Both the position numbers and the translations under genes were made by a program. Below the pieces are notes generated by a model, which was not told the origin of the DNA, did not search any database, and was given only the letters and a program-made list of their open reading frames with translations. This document shows, piece by piece, positions 24,624 to 27,767 of a stretch of DNA of 27,767 bases; position 1 is the stretch's first letter; each line of letters opens with the position of its first letter. The stretch comes from a virus, in the IMG/VR virus record IMGVR_UViG_3300049596_000905, positions 1 to 27,767 of that record. The stretch is one strand, 5' to 3'.

Positions 24624-24833
24624 ATGGAAGAAAAGTATTTTATCGCAAAAGTTACCTTAGACTCACTTGATGAGGCGTCAGGTAAGATTAAAAAATTAAG
24701 AGAAGAAAAATTAGTGAGTGGTTATAACCCTACTGACGTTGAGGCGAAAGTTACTAAAGTTTTTGAACATTACACAATGGAGTGGAGAATTACAGCAATT
24801 GTTGAAAGTAAAATTGACGAAGTTATTGAGTAA
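24624..24833 (+). CDS. Unidentified 69-residue protein
   Basis: A small alpha/beta protein (beta strand KYFIAKVTL, helix SLDEASGKIKKLREEKL, strand EWRITAIVES). Family not recognised. It lies between protease and scaffold with an A-rich leader and is closed by a terminator, so it ends the protease transcript. Confidence 0.75.
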   Translation: MEEKYFIAKVTLDSLDEASGKIKKLREEKLVSGYNPTDVEAKVTKVFEHYTMEWRITAIVESKIDEVIE

Positions 24834-24854
24834 TTAAAATTTTAATTATTAAAC

Positions 24855-24881
24855 AAAAGAGGACAAACGTCCTCTTTTTTT
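24855..24881 (+). terminator. Rho-independent terminator before scaffold gene
   Basis: Stem GAGGAC (24859-24864) / GTCCTC (24869-24874), loop AAAC, flanked by A and T runs. Same stem as the bidirectional terminator at 5496. It separates the protease unit from the scaffold and capsid unit. Confidence 0.85.
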
Positions 24882-24901
24882 ATGCTTTTTATTTTTTGGT
24901 G

Positions 24902-24910
24902 ATATTTATG
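24902..24910 (+). promoter_or_regulatory. Possible distal late motif ATATTTATG
   Basis: Incomplete copy of the late motif 67 bases upstream of the stronger copy at 24969. It may be a second start site for the scaffold-capsid unit or a chance match. Confidence 0.3.
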
Positions 24911-24968
24911 AATGTATAAAAAACCTGACGTGAAATGAGTATAATTTAAACTTTTTTCGCATTGGGAG

Positions 24969-24980
24969 ATATTTATATAT
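24969..24980 (+). promoter_or_regulatory. Late promoter motif ATATTTATATAT
   Basis: Preceded by GGG-AG and located 19 bases before ATG 25000. It is the presumed main promoter for scaffold and, by read-through, the major capsid protein. Confidence 0.5.
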
Positions 24981-24999
24981 TAAAACCAATATAAAAACA

Positions 25000-26520
25000 A
25001 TGGCAAAAGAAAAATCTTTAGTTGAAGAGGCTATCATCCAAATGAAAAATTTGGAAGAGGCAGTCGCTGAAAATGCAAAAGGAATACTTGCTTCTACAAT
25101 GAAACAAGAAATCAAAGACCTAGTAAAAGAATCTTTATCAGAACAAGCTGATGATGAGATTGAAACCGATGACGTTGAAATGGATGAGCCTATGGGTTCT
25201 GATGATATCGCTGATATTGATATGAGCGACGATGAATCAGATGAAGAAGGTGACGAAATGGATACTGATGATATGGACGACGAAGAAGATATCGAATTCG
25301 ATGACGAAGAAGATATGGACGACGAAGACGATACCATCGATTTAACTGACGCAGACGATGAAGAAGTACTTAGAGTATTTCAACTTATGGGACCAGATGA
25401 TAATATTGTCGTAACAAAAGACGACAAAGGAAACACTCACCTTAAAGATGAGGAGACTGGTAAAGAGTATATGATTGTTGGCGAAAGCGAAGAAGATGAA
25501 GAAGAATTAGACGAACAAGAAGATGGAATGGATGATGAATCTATTGAATCTATTGTTGAAAGAATGTTTAGTTCTGATGACGAAGAAGACGAAGACGGAA
25601 TGGCGTTTGAAGAGTTTGACGAAGAAGATGGAATGGACGATGAAGAAATCGTTTATGAAATCCAAATGGATGACGAAGAGTTAGATGAAGAATTCGACGA
25701 AGAATTAGACGAAGAATTTGACGAAGAATTAGATGAAGAAATGGAAGACGATTCTATTTACGAATCTAAAAAAGCTACAATCAAACCTAAAGGAGTTGGA
25801 ATCGGAAGTCCAAAATTCAAATATAACGCAAAACCTAACCAAGGAACAGGATTCAAAACTAAAATGAAAGAGGCTCCTAAATCTGTTGGTACAGGTAAAG
25901 CTAAATTTGATTTCAAAGACGGTGAAAATGCTGGGACTAAACTTGGTAAAAACAAAATGGTTAAAAAAGTTGAAACTAAAGAACAATTTGATGAAAAACC
26001 TGTTGTAAAAAAATCTGAAACAAAAGAGGCTGTAAGAACATTAGGTTCAGGGTCTAATTTCAGAAAAGGTGGTTTACCAAAACCAAGAGCTCACTCTAAA
26101 TTTAATACAGCTATCAAAGAAAGTACTTCTAATACAGAACTACAAATTCTTAGAGAGAAAAATGAAGAGTACAGAAAAGCACTTAATGTTTTTAGAAGTA
26201 AATTAAACGAGGTTGCAATATTCAATTCAAACTTAGCTTACGCTACACGTTTGTTCACTGAACATTCAACATCAAAACAAGAAAAAATTAACATTTTAAG
26301 AAGATTTGATGGTGTTGAAACTATTAAAGAATCTAAAAATTTATATCAAGTCGTTAAAAATGAATTATCCTTAGATACTAAATCTCAAAATATGAATGAG
26401 TCAATCGAAAGAACAATTGCTAAATCACCTTCTACAGGAGCAGTTAACTTAATTGAATCTAAAACATATGAGAATCCACAGTTCTTAAGAATGAAAGATT
26501 TAATGACAAAAATTAAATAA
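25000..26520 (+). CDS. Prohead scaffold/core protein (T4 gp22-like)
   Basis: A 506-residue internal scaffold around which the capsid shell assembles. After a helical N-terminus (with LVKESLSEQ, a gp21-type site after E48) comes a very acidic tract (about 50-250, including DEEL/DEEF repeats), then a Lys-rich linker with two related units (GVGIGSPKFKYNAKPNQGTGF and SVGTGKAKFDFKDGENAGT-like), then a helical C-terminus. The latter contains KLNEVAIFNSNLAYATRLF, followed by QEKINILRRFDGVETIKESKNLYQVV, a pattern typical of T4-type scaffolds. It is about twice the length of T4 gp22 (269), mostly from the acidic tract. Position directly upstream of the capsid gene supports the call. Expected to be degraded or cut during maturation. 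Confidence 0.85.
   Translation: MAKEKSLVEEAIIQMKNLEEAVAENAKGILASTMKQEIKDLVKESLSEQADDEIETDDVEMDEPMGSDDIADIDMSDDESDEEGDEMDTDDMDDEEDIEFDDEEDMDDEDDTIDLTDADDEEVLRVFQLMGPDDNIVVTKDDKGNTHLKDEETGKEYMIVGESEEDEEELDEQEDGMDDESIESIVERMFSSDDEEDEDGMAFEEFDEEDGMDDEEIVYEIQMDDEELDEEFDEELDEEFDEELDEEMEDDSIYESKKATIKPKGVGIGSPKFKYNAKPNQGTGFKTKMKEAPKSVGTGKAKFDFKDGENAGTKLGKNKMVKKVETKEQFDEKPVVKKSETKEAVRTLGSGSNFRKGGLPKPRAHSKFNTAIKESTSNTELQILREKNEEYRKALNVFRSKLNEVAIFNSNLAYATRLFTEHSTSKQEKINILRRFDGVETIKESKNLYQVVKNELSLDTKSQNMNESIERTIAKSPSTGAVNLIESKTYENPQFLRMKDLMTKIK
25672..25746 (+). repeat. Acidic codon repeat (DEEL/DEEF)
   Basis: Short 12- to 15-base units of GAC/GAT-GAA-GAA plus TTA or TTC/TTT encode alternating DEEL and DEEF within the scaffold's acidic tract. 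Confidence 0.75.
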
Positions 26521-26555
26521 ATAAAAATAAATTAAAATTAATAAAAACCAAAAAA

Positions 26556-27767
26556 ATGGGAGCATTATTAGAATCAGGTCTAGTTGGTAACATCGGGTTA
26601 AAACACCTTAAAGTTATTAAAGAAGACACAATCAACAAATGGGATAAATTAGGATTCCTAGAAGGTCTTAAAGGACATATGAGAGAAAACGTAGCTCAGT
26701 TATATGAGAATCAAGCGTCTTTCTTAATAAACGAAGCGACAGGAGAAGGTTCAAATGGTTCATTTGAAACAGTTGTATTCCCTATCGTAAGAAGAGTATT
26801 CTCTAAATTATTAGCGAATGAAATCGTATCTGTACAAGCTATGAACTTACCAATCGGTAAATTGTTCTTCTTCGTACCAAAAATTCAAGGATTTACAGGA
26901 GCAACATCTGCTAATGGAATCCCTGAAAGTTCAGGACAACACTACGCACCAATCGGTTCTCCGGGTAATTATCCTGGTGATGTAAATGGTGGTTACGGAA
27001 CGTCTACAGGAGCTTACCAAAAAAATCTTTATGATTTATTCTACGAAGGAACTGAACCAGGTTTAGACCCTGAAGGTTTATTCGATTATTCTAAAGGTAG
27101 ATGGTCAGCAATCACTGCTACTTGTACTACTGTAACTTGGGTTAACGGTGATTTAACTAAAACTGCTCTTCCATCTGGTGAAGCAAGAAAAATCTTAGTT
27201 GCAATGACAGGTTTCTCTAACACAGGTGACGGAAAATTAATCGGACCAAACGGTCAAGAAATGGATTCTGAAGAATTTTTATCAGGTCTTAGATTATTTA
27301 CTGCAACTTCAGGTGTTGCTACTGATTTAGGTGTTTCTACATTTACTAACTTATTATTTAGAGTTGTTACTCAAAAATATGGTAAAGGAATTGTTGAATA
27401 CGGAAATACTACAACAGCAACATTCGCAAATTTAGGTAACGGAGGTTCTTTCAAAGATATTTGTGACTCTCAAGGTACAATCTATTTAGAAGTTGATACA
27501 CAAAGACCAGTATGTGCTGATTGTGGTTCAAATAGTTTAGATGGATATTCAGGAGCAACTTTATCAGCTGCTAACTGGAGTGGAGCATCTCAAGATACTG
27601 CGATTAAAGCGGTATTCAGACGTTACGAAGAATTAGAATTTGAAGACAAAATCGGTGAGGTTTCTTTTGATTTAGATTCAGTTACTGTATCTGTTACAGA
27701 AAGAAAATTAAGAGCACAATGGTCTCCTGAGTTAGCTCAAGACGTTGCGGCTTTCCACAACATCGAT
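26556..27767 (+). CDS. Major capsid protein (T4 gp23-like), 3'-truncated by window edge
   Basis: 404 codons are visible and the frame is open at the right edge. The N-terminal region (DTINKWDKLGFLEGL..., then YENQASFLINE-A) aligns with the T4 gp23 propeptide, whose cut is after FLTE at residue 65; here the equivalent site is after INE, E60. Further matches are FPIVRRVFSKLLANEIVSVQAMNLP (T4: MVRRAIPNLIAFDICGVQPMNSP) and VTERKLRAQWSPELAQDVAAFHNID (T4: AKSRQLKAAYSIELAQDLRAVHGMD). A Cys pair, CADC, lies in the segment between these. No separate late motif is seen in the 35-base gap after the scaffold, so it is probably co-transcribed with it. The leader is A-rich without an SD. Confidence 0.94.
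   Translation, partial: MGALLESGLVGNIGLKHLKVIKEDTINKWDKLGFLEGLKGHMRENVAQLYENQASFLINEATGEGSNGSFETVVFPIVRRVFSKLLANEIVSVQAMNLPIGKLFFFVPKIQGFTGATSANGIPESSGQHYAPIGSPGNYPGDVNGGYGTSTGAYQKNLYDLFYEGTEPGLDPEGLFDYSKGRWSAITATCTTVTWVNGDLTKTALPSGEARKILVAMTGFSNTGDGKLIGPNGQEMDSEEFLSGLRLFTATSGVATDLGVSTFTNLLFRVVTQKYGKGIVEYGNTTTATFANLGNGGSFKDICDSQGTIYLEVDTQRPVCADCGSNSLDGYSGATLSAANWSGASQDTAIKAVFRRYEELEFEDKIGEVSFDLDSVTVSVTERKLRAQWSPELAQDVAAFHNID

Overview
The window is about 27.8 kb of a tailed bacteriophage genome carrying a T4-type head module. The order is large terminase (gp17-like, 13202-14971), portal (gp20-like, 20479-22362), prohead protease (gp21-like, 23884-24609), prohead scaffold (gp22-like, 25000-26520) and major capsid protein (gp23-like, 26556 to the right edge). 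The host is most likely a member of the Bacteroidota. The DNA is AT-rich. Three promoters fit the Bacteroidota form TTG-N19-TAnnTTTG. Gene starts lack Shine-Dalgarno sequences and have A-rich leaders instead. One gene encodes a flavobacterial-type ribosomal protein bS21, and one tail-like protein carries a Fibrobacter-succinogenes-major-paralog (FISUMP) domain. All assignments come from reading motifs; no database search was run.

Left part (1-7553): an unidentified gene runs in from the left edge. It is followed by a short M20/M28-type metallopeptidase, then a cassette of four proteins (1949, 2429, 3117, 5062) that begin with a related N-terminal segment of about 30 residues ending in (L/I)xE followed by Q or A. 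T4 gp21 cuts after that type of motif. I read these as capsid-targeted internal (ejection) proteins. One has a peptidoglycan-binding-like repeat and one an L,D-transpeptidase-like His/Cys core. Inside the cassette lies an exported archaemetzincin-like protease under its own host-type promoter. A ClpC-like AAA+ unfoldase is on the opposite strand.

Middle part (7665-14971): small genes (one unidentified, one KTSC, one nucleotidyltransferase) lead into a tightly packed run of acidic or repeat-rich proteins of unknown function and then the large terminase.

Right part (14992-27767): two very large Pro/Thr-repeat proteins occupy the place where T4 has tail sheath and tube genes. The first ends in what looks like a circularly permuted FISUMP domain, the second in an intein-like Hint domain. 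Then come the portal, an unidentified gene, the reverse-strand bS21 gene, another unidentified gene, the protease, a 69-residue protein, the scaffold and the capsid protein.

Two promoter classes can be read from the sequence. Host-type TAnnTTTG boxes precede the M20 peptidase, the archaemetzincin and Clp. An (A)TATTTATA(AATA) motif, close to the T4 late promoter TATAAATA, precedes most virion genes. Hairpin terminators close several units. The main candidates for something undescribed are the tagged internal-protein cassette, the phage bS21 with the only SD-like leader in the window, the near-leaderless promoters, and the two unusual C-terminal domains of the Pro/Thr-repeat proteins.
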